From NCBI GenBank assembly GCA_019358835.1, contig JAHHIH010000034.1:1-47856 (forward strand): DNA of 47,856 bases, read 5' to 3'. Below are positions 1 to 8,425 of this stretch, in pieces. The position numbers and the translations under genes were made by a program. Source of the DNA: Tildeniella torsiva UHER 1998/13D. GTDB lineage: Bacteria > Cyanobacteriota > Cyanobacteriia > Phormidesmidales > Phormidesmidaceae. Within the stretch, counting starts at the first letter, position 1. Each line of letters starts with the position of its first letter. The notes below the pieces were generated by a model. That model saw nothing but the letters and a program-made list of their open reading frames with translations. It did not search any database and was not told the DNA's origin.

Positions 1-210
1 GGGTCTTCTAGCGTTTCAAAGTGCGCTAGCAACGTCCCTGACTCAGACCCAGAGGTACTCATAGGATGTCCTGCCTCAACATCTATCCTGAAGTATCTCT
101 CATCTACGAGTATGCGTTTGCCCTGGGCGTCGGATGAAGATTTCGGGTGCGCAGTGGGACGAAGACAATGTGCAACAAGTGCTGCACCAGCGGTGCGCGT
201 ATCTCAATGG

Positions 211-537
211 CTACTTCTCAAGGTGAGTCTTGCAAGACTGGGATGCACCCGTTTCTACATCTCTAAGGTTGTTAGATAAGCCATAGATTCCACTCTCAAT
301 TACCCCACAAATAATCCTATCCTTACCTTTCGCGGATATAACTTTCATATATGTTTTGTATGTTTCATTTTTGATTTTCACTGTTAAGTGCCTTAAAAAG
401 GATTCCATAACATCCCGAAAATCACTATGACCATCAAAACTACTTAATCTACAATACTGAGGCAGACGCTTTGGGTTGTCTTTTCTACTTCCACTTTGAT
501 CAACTCTAAGTGTATAGGCAGATAAAAATACTCTCAT
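211..537 (-). CDS. hypothetical protein, possibly 3'-truncated
   Basis: This 108-residue reading frame starts at an ATG preceded by AGGAAAAAATT, a good ribosome binding site, which argues that it is expressed. No signal peptide or membrane segment is visible. The middle (around residues 75-95, with ICGVIESGIYGLSNN) has the look of a folded beta-rich domain, and the last ten residues (Ser/Cys/Lys-rich) read as out-of-family sequence. I suspect an N-terminal piece of a longer protein cut short by a frameshift or deletion. I do not recognise the family with any certainty. The downstream 200 bases to the window edge contain no convincing gene. Confidence 0.45.
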   Translation of the reverse strand: MRVFLSAYTLRVDQSGSRKDNPKRLPQYCRLSSFDGHSDFRDVMESFLRHLTVKIKNETYKTYMKVISAKGKDRIICGVIESGIYGLSNNLRDVETGASQSCKTHLEK

Positions 538-594
538 AATTTTTTCCTAAATTTACATTGATTTTAGTGCGGATTTTGTCTATTGCAAAAAAGA

Positions 595-780
595 TCAGCT
601 TGAGCACAAATTAGCAAAAATCAATGTCCTCTGTTTAGTAGAGGTAAGAGGCATTAGTAACGTTAAATTCAAAATTTCTTCAAGTCGAACATTTAGCATT
701 TTTCCACAAGTCAACCAACTAACTTGTGGTGGTAGCCCAAGCCGATCAACCAAATTGAAAAAATCGCTGGCCTTAGTCAT
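595..780 (-). CDS. small hypothetical protein
   Basis: This is a 61-residue frame of unknown function. It lies on the same strand as, and just downstream of, the small ORF at 836-964 and the hicAB pair. A GAGAG stretch precedes the ATG at a slightly long distance. The sequence is rich in Leu/Thr and has no recognisable motif. It may be a chance ORF or the tail of a decayed gene. Confidence 0.25.
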   Translation of the reverse strand: MTKASDFFNLVDRLGLPPQVSWLTCGKMLNVRLEEILNLTLLMPLTSTKQRTLIFANLCSS

Positions 781-835
781 TCATATAGCGCTCTCAGCTT
801 TTGCTGCCTCAAGGTTCCAGGATCTTCAGCATGTC

Positions 836-964
836 TCAAGCAAGATCTCGCAGAGCCACCGCTGTTACGTCAAAATTACTAGTGATCCAAGTTGCGATCG
901 AATCCTGCTCCTCATACGACAGCTTTGAAACCTCTGCAATAGCCTGTTGAAGGAGTTCAATCAT
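836..964 (-). CDS. 42-residue antitoxin-like small protein
   Basis: The short frame begins MIELLQQAIAEVSKLSYEEQ and ends after 42 codons. The pattern of an amphipathic N-terminal helix followed by L-S/P-x-E-E-Q-D is typical of small cyanobacterial antitoxin-type proteins, usually about 70-80 residues and encoded next to a RelE/ParE or PIN toxin. Here the start lies only 4 bp beyond the end of hicB, on the same strand, and the C-terminal half is short, with no partner toxin behind it. It is either a truncated orphan antitoxin or a minimal gene co-transcribed with hicAB. The family assignment rests on sequence pattern only. Confidence 0.4.
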   Translation of the reverse strand: MIELLQQAIAEVSKLSYEEQDSIATWITSNFDVTAVALRDLA

Positions 965-968
965 ATAT

Positions 969-1202
969 TTAGGTGCTATAACTTAGTGACTTAACCTTCT
1001 CCATGGCCCAGTTTATGTCAGGTAAAGTGCGGCCCTGTTTTTCAGCGGTTTTTAGCCATAGCTGTTTGACAGTTTCTAATTCATCCAACGTTTCAGCCAG
1101 CGTCTCTCCTTGGGCCAAGCAGCCTTTAAGGGCTGGCACCTCAGCCACATAGCCCCCCTCATCACAAGGGTAAATCACAATTGGGTAATTTAAAGAAATC
1201 AT
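969..1202 (-). CDS. hicB: HicB-family antitoxin
   Basis: The product is the antitoxin of a type II HicA/HicB pair. It has the HicB fold signature: a beta-rich N-terminus (YPIVIYPCDEGGYVAEVP) followed by the conserved L-x-G-C-x-x-x-G-x-T pattern and an amphipathic helix. I chose the internal ATG at 1202 because AGGAG lies upstream at normal distance; an ATG at 1232 would overlap hicA. With this start the protein has 77 residues, the usual size for stand-alone HicB lacking a separate DNA-binding extension. It lies 22 bp downstream of the hicA stop, so the two are one operon, toxin first as usual for hicAB. Autoregulation is expected from the family but not shown here. Confidence 0.85.
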   Translation of the reverse strand: MISLNYPIVIYPCDEGGYVAEVPALKGCLAQGETLAETLDELETVKQLWLKTAEKQGRTLPDINWAMEKVKSLSYST

Positions 1203-1224
1203 AGAATCTTCTCCTAAACCTAAA

Positions 1225-1458
1225 TCAATCATTGGTCTGGTCGATCAGCTCAAGCACTCGCTTCACATATACCGCCTTAACTTTGTTGTTGTGAACTGGA
1301 ATCACCAATATGAGTTCACCTTTGACAAAAATATGATGACTTCCTGTAACTCGATCAAGCTCAAAGTCTTCATACTCAAGCAGCTTACAGATATCTGAAA
1401 ACCTGACATTGTTGGGGTTATTCTGCAAACGCTCACGCAGTTTCTCGCGCTTTGTCAT
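1225..1458 (-). CDS. hicA: HicA-family mRNA interferase toxin
   Basis: HicA is a small double-stranded-RNA-binding-like ribonuclease that cleaves mRNA when free of HicB. This 77-residue protein shows the diagnostic G-S-H-H-I-F motif, whose first His is the catalytic residue, followed by the I-P-V-H-N-N-K stretch that completes the dsRBD-like fold. It is longer at the N-terminus than minimal HicA (about 60 residues), which is common in cyanobacteria. An AAGAG precedes the ATG. It is immediately upstream of hicB on the same strand. All key residues are present, so the toxin is probably functional. Confidence 0.85.
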   Translation of the reverse strand: MTKREKLRERLQNNPNNVRFSDICKLLEYEDFELDRVTGSHHIFVKGELILVIPVHNNKVKAVYVKRVLELIDQTND

Positions 1459-1698
1459 AGGCTCTTTTTATTTGAGGACGCATAGGGTTACACTCCAGCT
1501 GTGCTTCTGCAACAATATTACTGCCGGAGAATGGCTTTAGGCGGGGAAGAAAGAAGCTGCGAAATCCTCAAAGCCCCTAAGTCATCCCAACTTAGACCGG
1601 GTAAGCTGGCGATAACCTGAATTCATTCTAGGATCTAGTGTCTTGTTTACCTTCACTTTGGGACAAAGCTAGACCATTCCCCGTTTTCCTTACCGAAA

Positions 1699-1990
1699 AT
1701 GGAGATACCCGTAACGTTTAACCCATCCGCCGGGGAGCCCAGCTTCCCCAACAGCTTTTGGCTGCCCACCTACCAGCCCGACAAACTCTGCCACATTCTG
1801 CTCGGCGACTACGCCGCCCTAGTCAAAGCCATCAACGCAGGTCAGTCTTGCGCTACTGCGATCGCATCGCCTGGATCGACCCTATCGCCACCGGGCGCAG
1901 CGGCGAATACATCAGCGTGATGACCCAGCGCACCCCCCCCGCCCGAGTAAACAGACCAGTTGCGATCCACCCAACCCACCACTCTGCCCA
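1699..1990 (+). pseudogene. frameshifted gene remnant, family unknown
   Basis: Two overlapping plus frames read as pieces of one protein. The first (from 1699) gives a plausible segment ending around YAALVKAINAG near 1845. The second frame then gives CDRIAWIDPIATGRSGEYIS at about 1857-1915, with a HIP1-like site inside, before running out in low-complexity Pro/Arg codons. A single frameshift near 1850 would join them. I do not recognise the family. The stretch 1459-1698 upstream shows nothing I can name. Confidence 0.35.
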
Positions 1991-2000
1991 GAGTGGTGGG
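1975..2000. terminator. terminator-like hairpin
   Basis: A perfect 11-bp inverted repeat (CCCACCACTCT and AGAGTGGTGGG) with a 4-base loop lies between the plus-strand remnant and the 3' end of the minus-strand gene at 2021. It has no U-tract on either side, so it may act as a bidirectional stop or only as an mRNA-end hairpin. Confidence 0.45.
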
Positions 2001-2020
2001 CATTACCCACTAATAGGCTC

Positions 2021-2242
2021 CTAACCCTGCTTTTTCTGAGCTAGCCACTCAGACAGCTCCTGACCTGCTTGCGCGTAATCCCGCAAAGCTTCCCGCGTAC
2101 TGGCAAACTTGTCAATAAACTCGACCTTAGCCGAGTGCGCGAGGCTAATATTAGAATTCAGAAGGTCAATAAGCTGTTTGGAAGCTATTTGAAAAGCCTT
2201 CTGCCTTTTCGCGAGTTCGGGCTCGTAGGGATCGATCGCCAT
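2021..2242 (-). CDS. small hypothetical protein, helical
   Basis: A 73-residue, charged and predominantly helical protein (AKRQKAFQIASKQLIDLLN near the N-terminus, then a second helix around EALRDYAQAGQELSEW). It has no signal peptide or membrane segment. AAAGGAAACCT precedes the ATG, which supports translation. The helical-hairpin look resembles small regulatory or antitoxin-like proteins, but I cannot assign a family. It stands alone, between a hairpin downstream and tRNA-His upstream. Confidence 0.5.
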   Translation of the reverse strand: MAIDPYEPELAKRQKAFQIASKQLIDLLNSNISLAHSAKVEFIDKFASTREALRDYAQAGQELSEWLAQKKQG

Positions 2243-2480
2243 AGGTTTCCTTTTCCTTTGTCTTGGGAAATAATACCCGCCCTTCGCTCCGAAACAGTCC
2301 AGAGCGCGCGATCGCTCCCCAAAGACCTGGTGGCTGAGCTGAGCCTGGGCAAGTCGCTGAGCGATCGCATTACCAAACGACCCTGCTCACCGATCACTCA
2401 AAAAACAGTAACTCGCCAACCGTCCACAGGCGACAACAATAGGTCACCCATGACAGATAGCGAGTCACTTTATCAAACAG

Positions 2481-2554
2481 GGCGGATGATGGGGCTCGAA
2501 CCCACGAATGGTGGAATCACAATCCACTGCCTTAACCACTTGGCTACACCCGCC
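2481..2554 (-). tRNA. trnH: tRNA-His (GUG)
   Basis: The minus strand folds into a full cloverleaf. The acceptor stem includes the extra 5' G(-1) opposite C73 that is the hallmark of tRNA-His. There is a D-arm with GCC...GGC, an anticodon loop TTGTGAT giving anticodon GTG, and a T-arm containing GGTTCGAGCCCC. CCA is not encoded. Overlapping long reading frames through this locus are not genes. Confidence 0.95.
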
Positions 2555-2768
2555 ATAATCGCGATAACTAATATAGCACCGATACTTCACCCGTTGCCAC
2601 GCCTGGGGCAATTTTTGTTTCGGCGGCTCTCAGGGCCGGTGTTCTCTAGACAGGGCCTACCTGGGGGCGCGATCGCTAGACTGTGATTCCACCGTTCGGG
2701 GATATCCGGTTTCACCACCAGGCGGCGATGTTGTGCCGTAATACGGTTATCTGTCTGAGTGGTTTGCT

Positions 2769-3509
2769 ATGTCGGTATCCATCATCATCCCCACCTGGAA
2801 CGAGGCGGCCTGGCTGGGCCGCACCCTCAACGTGTTGCAGGGCCTCAACCCGCCCCCTCGCGAGATTGTGCTGGTGGATGGAGGCAGCGGCGATCGCACC
2901 CAGGCGATCGCCCGCGCCTGGGCCGATCGTCTGCCCCTGACGGTGCTCCAGTCCCCCGCTCCGGGGCGATCGGTGCAGATGAACCAGGGGGCGATCGCCG
3001 CCCAGGGCGACCTGCTGTGTTTTCTCCATGCTGACACCCTCGTACCCGACGACCTAGTGCAGGTCATAGAAAGCACCCTAGCCAACCCGGCGGTGTCTGG
3101 CGGTGGGTTTATCTCGCTCATGGCCGGGCCCAGAAAAACTCGCTGGGGCATCTCGCTGCACAACGCCCTCAAAACCTACTACGCGCCGATGCTGTTTCGG
3201 CCCCATCTGTTTGTGCGGGGGCTGCGCCTGCTGTTTGGCGACCAGGTGATGTTCTGCCGCCGGGTCGATTTTCTGGCCTGCGGCGGATTCGATCCGGCCC
3301 TGCCGATTATGGAAGAAGCCGACCTGTGCCTCAAGCTGTGCCGCCTGGGCCGCCTGCGCCAGCTCAGCCGAGTCGTTCAATCCTCTGACCGGCGGGTGGC
3401 GGCTTGGGGAAACCTCAAGGCCAACGCCATCTATTTAATGATCGGAGTGCTGTGGGGCATTGGGGTGCCCGCCACTACTCTAAAGCGATTTTATGAAGAG
3501 GTTCGCTAG
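2769..3509 (+). CDS. family 2 glycosyltransferase, TIGR04283 type
   Basis: This 246-residue protein begins directly with the GT-A nucleotide-sugar fold (SVSIIIPTWNE), has VDGGSGDRT as the first Asp-containing sugar-nucleotide motif (about residues 36-44), and FLHADTLVP as the DxD-like metal site (about residues 90-98). The conserved central LFGDQVMFCRR and GGFDPALPIMEEADLC blocks are those of the TIGR04283 subfamily, found beside radical-SAM/selenodomain genes and in arsenosugar-type clusters. A hydrophobic stretch near the C-terminus (AIYLMIGVLWGIGVP) suggests membrane association. A TIGR04282-type partner lies at 13.5-14.2 kb, so the pair normally found together is split by 10 kb here. The acceptor is unknown. 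Confidence 0.85.
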   Translation: MSVSIIIPTWNEAAWLGRTLNVLQGLNPPPREIVLVDGGSGDRTQAIARAWADRLPLTVLQSPAPGRSVQMNQGAIAAQGDLLCFLHADTLVPDDLVQVIESTLANPAVSGGGFISLMAGPRKTRWGISLHNALKTYYAPMLFRPHLFVRGLRLLFGDQVMFCRRVDFLACGGFDPALPIMEEADLCLKLCRLGRLRQLSRVVQSSDRRVAAWGNLKANAIYLMIGVLWGIGVPATTLKRFYEEVR

Positions 3510-3772
3510 GTTATTCATTACGTATAATTGCGTAAACTGTTTGTGCGAAAACTGGCCTAGATCTTGATTTGCCCAATTCCTGCTGGGCAGCATGAAGCTG
3601 TCCTTTGCCGATGCAACCCAAGGGGCGGAACTTCATCTAGGGCAAACCCATAAAGTTTTGTTACGTCTTCCCGGATTTAAATCTGCTTCGCAAACTTAGG
3701 CGTAGTTGGCTTGAAAACCTTACCCAGCAGGGTTGCTTGACCTGGTTTAAGCGCCCGGCATAGGAGCGTTTC

Positions 3773-5566
3773 ATGAGCCCCCTTGATTCTGAAGCCCCCG
3801 CTTCTGAGACCTCGACTCAGCCCCTTGTCTTTGTCGAAACTAATGATGCTGGAGAGCAGCCCAACGGAGCTTTCTCCATTGCGACCGAGCTGGTACAGCC
3901 TTTGGCATCTATCTCTGGAAGCCTTTCTGGAGATGCCGATCTCTTTCAAATCTTTGTTTCGGGAGAGCAACCCTTTTCAGCGACGACGCTGAGTGCAGAA
4001 ACTCTGCTCGGCCTGCCCATTGACGGTGCGCTGGGAATTCCGACCAGCCTGTTGGAAGATCCTCAGCTGTTTTTGTTCGACGCCGCTGGCAACGGCATCT
4101 ATGGCAACGACGATCTGTTTGGCTCGGCCCAGGCTACCCTACCCTCTAGGTCAGGTCTGCTCACTCCGGGCCTTTACTATCTCGCCATTTCTGGCTTTGA
4201 CTATGATCCCATCAGTACGGGGGGAGAGATCTTTCCTGATACCTCCTTCGATAGTGTTTTGCTGCCCACTGGGCCAGGTGCAGGCTCCCCGTTGGTGGGG
4301 TTTGCTGGAGAGAGTGCCTCCAGCGGTAGTTACACTATTGCGCTGACCGGTGCTCAAACCATTGCGCCACCTCCCCCAACCGCGACGTTCGACCTGCTCG
4401 GGCTGACCGACGACAATCAGCTGGTGTCGTTTTCTACAGATACCTTGGCCCAGACCACTACCCTGTCGGTGACCGGCCTTGAGGGCACCCTAATTGGTAT
4501 TGATGTGCGTCCGGCCAACGGACTGCTCTACGGCCTCACGACCACTAACCAGCTTTATACCCTTGCCCTCAAGGGTGACGTTGCTGAGGCAACGCTGGTC
4601 AGTACCCTATCTCAACCCTTTGAGGGCGGGGCCGTTTCGGGCTTTGACTTTAACCCCGTGGCCGATCGACTGCGCCTAGTAGGTGAGAACGATCAGAGCT
4701 TTCGCATCAATGTGGATACCGGCGCGGTGATTGTGGATGGTGCCCTGGCCTTTGCGCCTGGAGACGCCAGTGCCGGGGTCAACCCGAGCGTAACAGGGGC
4801 TGCTTACACCAACTCCTTTGCGGGCACTACAGCGACCCAGCTCTTTGACCTTGACACTGGGATAGATAGTCTGGTGTTGCAAAACCCGCCCAACGACGGC
4901 ACCTTACAAACGGTCGGTGCGCTGGGCTTCGATCTCGCCACCCTAGGGGGATTCGAGATCGTGGCATCTTCGGCGGGAGACAACACAGCTTTTGCGGTAT
5001 CGAATGCCACCCTGTACAGCCTCAATCTTGAGTCGGGTGCGGCAACCAGCCTGGGGGCGATCGGAGACGATGGCGCCATCAATTTCCAGGGATTGACTGC
5101 CGCACCGCCGGTAGCCGACGTTGTGCCGTTGCCAGAACTGTTTGACCTAACAGGCTTTGATGGCAACGTGGCGGTCAACGTTGTCCAGCAGCTTTTCCGC
5201 GAGGCATTCTTCGATAACGTGCTGGCCTTTTATGAGACCGATGCGCGGGGACAGGTGGATGATCTGCTGCCCGGAGACGCCGGCTATGAGGCTGCCGTCG
5301 CGGCCAATCTGATCGATGGCATTGAATTGATGGTTGGCAACAACCAAAGTATCGATGTGACGCTAGGCCTCCCCGGCGGAACCTACTACGCACCGGCCTT
5401 GCTGATTGATGGCAATCTCCAAAACCTGGCGACGGTTGGCGATGCCGCCCTAGGCCAATCGCGGATTAAGCGCGAGGGGAATACGTGGCTATTTGAGGAT
5501 GCTGGAGATTTTGACTTTAACGACCTAATCGTGACGCTCACCCCTGAGGTCAGCGGGATCGCTTAA
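3773..5566 (+). CDS. DUF4394/DUF4114 extracellular-type protein
   Basis: A 597-residue acidic protein with three parts. Residues about 20-200 resemble the pre-peptidase C-terminal/DVUA0089-type beta-sandwich (SISGSLSGDADLFQIFV, then LTPGLYYLAISG). Residues about 205-450 are a DUF4394 domain, with the signature LGLTDDNQLVSFSTDT and LIGIDVRPANGLLYGLT, probably a beta-propeller-like fold. Residues about 540-595 match DUF4114, ending in the diagnostic acidic motif FEDAGDFDFNDLIVTLTP, likely calcium binding. No N-terminal signal peptide is present; such cyanobacterial proteins are often exported by type I systems, but that is inference. AGGAGCGTTTC precedes the ATG. It is followed by the DUF4331 gene on the same strand. 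Confidence 0.85.
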   Translation: MSPLDSEAPASETSTQPLVFVETNDAGEQPNGAFSIATELVQPLASISGSLSGDADLFQIFVSGEQPFSATTLSAETLLGLPIDGALGIPTSLLEDPQLFLFDAAGNGIYGNDDLFGSAQATLPSRSGLLTPGLYYLAISGFDYDPISTGGEIFPDTSFDSVLLPTGPGAGSPLVGFAGESASSGSYTIALTGAQTIAPPPPTATFDLLGLTDDNQLVSFSTDTLAQTTTLSVTGLEGTLIGIDVRPANGLLYGLTTTNQLYTLALKGDVAEATLVSTLSQPFEGGAVSGFDFNPVADRLRLVGENDQSFRINVDTGAVIVDGALAFAPGDASAGVNPSVTGAAYTNSFAGTTATQLFDLDTGIDSLVLQNPPNDGTLQTVGALGFDLATLGGFEIVASSAGDNTAFAVSNATLYSLNLESGAATSLGAIGDDGAINFQGLTAAPPVADVVPLPELFDLTGFDGNVAVNVVQQLFREAFFDNVLAFYETDARGQVDDLLPGDAGYEAAVAANLIDGIELMVGNNQSIDVTLGLPGGTYYAPALLIDGNLQNLATVGDAALGQSRIKREGNTWLFEDAGDFDFNDLIVTLTPEVSGIA

Positions 5567-5678
5567 TCGTTCGTTCCTACAACCTCTTAATCGATTGAAC
5601 AATCGAGGGTGATGAGCTGCTCAGCGCCCTCGACTTAAGCCCTGTAGTTCCTATCCACAATCAAGGGTTATTCTTACC
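5567..5678 (+). other. intergenic spacer with nested hairpin
   Basis: The spacer contains GAGGG...CCCTC enclosing TGAGC...GCTCA at about 5604-5630, a nested stem without a U-tract. It could end the upstream transcript or be processed within a longer one. No clear promoter is seen before the DUF4331 gene. Confidence 0.3.
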
Positions 5679-6902
5679 ATGAAGACCACGAACCAAACCT
5701 TCAAAAAAGCCCTGTATGCCGCTGGGCTGGGGCTGGGGCTAGCGGCCACCGTTGGCGCAGGCGCTGTGTTTGTCAACGCGTCCGACCACGATGACGGCGA
5801 GTCGGAAATCAAGGGACGCAACCTGAACCTGACCGATTTATATGTGTTTCGAGAGAGCGATCAAAATACCAACGCTTCGCCAGATAATTTGGTATTGATC
5901 ATGAACACTAACCCCCGTTCTGTGGCGGGGCAGCAGTACTATTTCAGCACCCGCGCGAAGTACAAGTTTAATATTGCTCGGGTCAGCAACAACGATGCTA
6001 CGCCGACGGGGCTTTCGGATGTTGTTCTAGAGTTTGAATTTGGCCCGCCGGATGGAAACAATCGTCAAAACTATAAATTGACTGTCACCAAAGACGGCAG
6101 CAGCGACGTGATTGAAGGCCAGACCACCGCGCTGCAAGAGACTCCAATTCTAAATGCTGGCGATGTCGATGGCTCAACGGTTCAGGTATTTGCCGGGCTG
6201 CGCGAAGATCCATTCTTTTTTGATGTAGAGCAGTTCTTTCGGGTGCGGGCTGGGGCACTGGGCAAAGGGCCTGCGGTTGGGTTTCGTCCCCCCGAAGAGG
6301 CAGTAGATTTCACCCAGGGGTATAACGTCAATGCGATCGCCGTTCAGCTGCCGATCGCGCTATTGCAGGGCTCAGGCAGTGCCACCACCTTTGACGTGTG
6401 GATGACGGTATCGCTGCCGGGGAGCAAGAAGTTTAACCAGGTCGAGCGGCTGGCCCGTCCCGCTGTCAATGAGGGGCTGATCGTCACCAACGACTTTTTA
6501 AACACCCTCAATAGCGTCGACCCAGCCTTTGAGGCCGCTGCCCTAGCGGGTCAAGAACCGGCGGCTAGTGCGGCGGCCCCCATTGTCGGCGAGGCGAAAC
6601 AAACGCTGCTGGCGCTGGGCAACAGCGATGCTCGGGCCGATGCTCTGCTCCAGGCATTTTTGCCTGATGTCATGAGGATCGACACCACCGGGCCGAGCGG
6701 CTACGCCAACGCCCTGAATGCCAAGGGTAGCCCCATTGCCGGGCGACTGCTGACGGATGACGTGGTCGACATTACGCTCTCCGTGCTGACCAACGGCGCG
6801 GTTATAACCGACAACGTGTCCTATAGCGGCACACCCGGCAACCCGGCCCAGGGCCACGATTCCCTGGAGGTCTCGTTCCCCTACCTGGCTCCTGCCAACT
6901 AG
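5679..6902 (+). CDS. DUF4331 secreted protein
   Basis: A 407-residue protein with a classical Sec signal peptide (positive start, then AGLGLGLAATVGAGAVFV, likely cleaved near ASDHDDG). The mature part is DUF4331 throughout: the conserved SDHDDGESE near the new N-terminus, the LTDLYVFRE block, the LVLIMNTNP block, and a central AGLREDPFFFDVEQFF motif. The His/Asp-rich SDHDDGE motif is a plausible metal site. The next genes encode a TPR lipoprotein-like protein and a NicO nickel/cobalt transporter, a gene order I associate with DUF4331. This suggests an envelope role linked to metal handling, which is inference. The stop is followed by a strong hairpin. Confidence 0.85.
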   Translation: MKTTNQTFKKALYAAGLGLGLAATVGAGAVFVNASDHDDGESEIKGRNLNLTDLYVFRESDQNTNASPDNLVLIMNTNPRSVAGQQYYFSTRAKYKFNIARVSNNDATPTGLSDVVLEFEFGPPDGNNRQNYKLTVTKDGSSDVIEGQTTALQETPILNAGDVDGSTVQVFAGLREDPFFFDVEQFFRVRAGALGKGPAVGFRPPEEAVDFTQGYNVNAIAVQLPIALLQGSGSATTFDVWMTVSLPGSKKFNQVERLARPAVNEGLIVTNDFLNTLNSVDPAFEAAALAGQEPAASAAAPIVGEAKQTLLALGNSDARADALLQAFLPDVMRIDTTGPSGYANALNAKGSPIAGRLLTDDVVDITLSVLTNGAVITDNVSYSGTPGNPAQGHDSLEVSFPYLAPAN

Positions 6903-6979
6903 CGCCGCTGACCAAACGTTGGGTAAGCCCAACCTAGATTCGGCCTAGGCGAGGAGCCTGACGGTATCGTTCTGGTTTG

Positions 6980-7017
6980 CAGGTTGAAGGGTGCGAGCGT
7001 TCAAACCTTTCAACCTG
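6980..7017 (+). promoter_or_regulatory. 13-bp stem hairpin between DUF4331 and TPR genes
   Basis: CAGGTTGAAGGGT (6980-6992) and ACCTTTCAACCTG (7005-7017) form a 13-bp stem with one mismatch and a 12-base loop. No U-tract follows. The position, about 70 bp before the TPR gene, fits a terminator, processing site or attenuator separating DUF4331 from the TPR-NicO pair. Confidence 0.4.
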
Positions 7018-7087
7018 TAAACGAGCGCTTTAGCCGTTGGCTTCTGCCTTGGCCTGACATGGACGTTCAACACAGGACGCGATCGCA

Positions 7088-8425
7088 ATGGTACCCATCA
7101 AATCAATGATGTCAGCCTGGGGACGCGCATCTATGCCAAAGGGCCTAGGTCTGGGGCTGCTTGCGCTCGGGGCGGTCGCTCTGACCCAGGCTCCAAACTG
7201 GCAATGGCCAAGGTTTTGGCCTCAGACTGCCTATGAATATTCGTTTCCTGACGTCCTAAATCGCCAGGGTCAGCAAACCCTAGAACAGTCGCTTTCGTTC
7301 TACCAGGGCCAGGTGCAAAAGCACCCAACGGATGGACTCGATCAGGCGACCCTGGCCAACCTCTACATTCAGATGGCCCGCGCCACGCGTAACAACAGTT
7401 GGTACTTGCTGGCAGAAAAATCGGCGCAGCAGTCGCTGGCCAATTTGCCCCTTGACAACACAGGTGCAATCTTGGCCCTGGCTAAGATTGCTGAGGCTCA
7501 ACACGACTTTAAGACTGCCGTTAGTCTGGCTGAAAGCGTCGGCAATCCCGAAGCGTTGGGATTGGTGATTACCTCTAAGCTGGCGATGGGCCAAGGGTCA
7601 GAGGCCTTGTCTTTGGCTAACGCGATCGCAGACCAGTATCCGTCGCTGGGCAGCCTGACGCTCAAGGCGCTGGCCCACGAGGCCCAGGGGCAGGATGAGC
7701 TGGCTCTGACGGCTTTTCAGGGGGCGATCGCGGCAGAAGAACCCGACAACCCGGCCGGTTCAGCCCAGACCCGCGTGTTTTTGGGCCGGTTTTACGCCCA
7801 GCGGGGCGACCACAAAGCGGCTCAAGCCCTTTACGGTGAAGCGCTAAAGATCGTTCCTAACCACCCGCTAGCGCATCTCCAGCTGGCGGAGTTGGCAACG
7901 GTTCAAGGACAGTACCGCCGAGCAAAACACCACTACCACGAGGTCGGCGGGCCAACTGCGCTCCACGGCTTGGCTCGCATTGAAGCCCTGCGCGGGCAAA
8001 CGGCCACCGAGGTCTGGAAGGTAGCTGAAACCGAGCTGCGACGCAATGTCGAGGGCAACGCCCTGGGCCATCGGCGCGACTTGGCCCATCTACTGCTAGA
8101 ACGGGGTGCCCCCGACGATGTGCAAGAAGCAGTAGCGCTGATGGAAACTGAGGCCGCTAACCGCCGAGATGCCAAAACTCTCGACCTACTGGCCTGGGCG
8201 CTTCTAGAGGCGGGCCGACTGCCCAAGGCACAGCAGACGATCCAGGAGGCGTTAGACCAGGGGATACGCAATGCGGGAATCGCCTACCGAGCAGGAGAGA
8301 TTGAGTTAGCCCTGAACCATCCGGCCCAGGCGGAACAGTTTTTTCGCCTGGCAGCAGATATTGACCCCACGTTTATCCCCCAGACTCGGCAACGGTTAGG
8401 ACTCACTCGGCAGGAGACGCTTTGA
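7088..8425 (+). CDS. TPR-repeat protein with N-terminal membrane anchor
   Basis: This 445-residue protein has an N-terminal hydrophobic segment (GLGLGLLALGAVALTQAP, about residues 18-35) that serves as a signal anchor or signal peptide. The rest is a helical tandem-repeat solenoid with TPR-like units such as FLGRFYAQRGDHKAAQALYG and HLQLAELATVQGQYRRAKHH; I count roughly eight units by eye. It is translationally coupled to the NicO gene: the stop overlaps the next start as ATGA at 8422-8425. Coupling with the transporter and the upstream DUF4331 gene points to a periplasmic scaffold or adaptor in the same process. The exact partner is not visible. Confidence 0.8.
   Translation: MVPIKSMMSAWGRASMPKGLGLGLLALGAVALTQAPNWQWPRFWPQTAYEYSFPDVLNRQGQQTLEQSLSFYQGQVQKHPTDGLDQATLANLYIQMARATRNNSWYLLAEKSAQQSLANLPLDNTGAILALAKIAEAQHDFKTAVSLAESVGNPEALGLVITSKLAMGQGSEALSLANAIADQYPSLGSLTLKALAHEAQGQDELALTAFQGAIAAEEPDNPAGSAQTRVFLGRFYAQRGDHKAAQALYGEALKIVPNHPLAHLQLAELATVQGQYRRAKHHYHEVGGPTALHGLARIEALRGQTATEVWKVAETELRRNVEGNALGHRRDLAHLLLERGAPDDVQEAVALMETEAANRRDAKTLDLLAWALLEAGRLPKAQQTIQEALDQGIRNAGIAYRAGEIELALNHPAQAEQFFRLAADIDPTFIPQTRQRLGLTRQETL

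Noticed and set aside
2069..2686. Long plus-strand open frame over the tRNA-His locus
   Set aside because: It runs through the tRNA gene and opposite the minus-strand small gene, with non-protein-like composition; it is a shadow.
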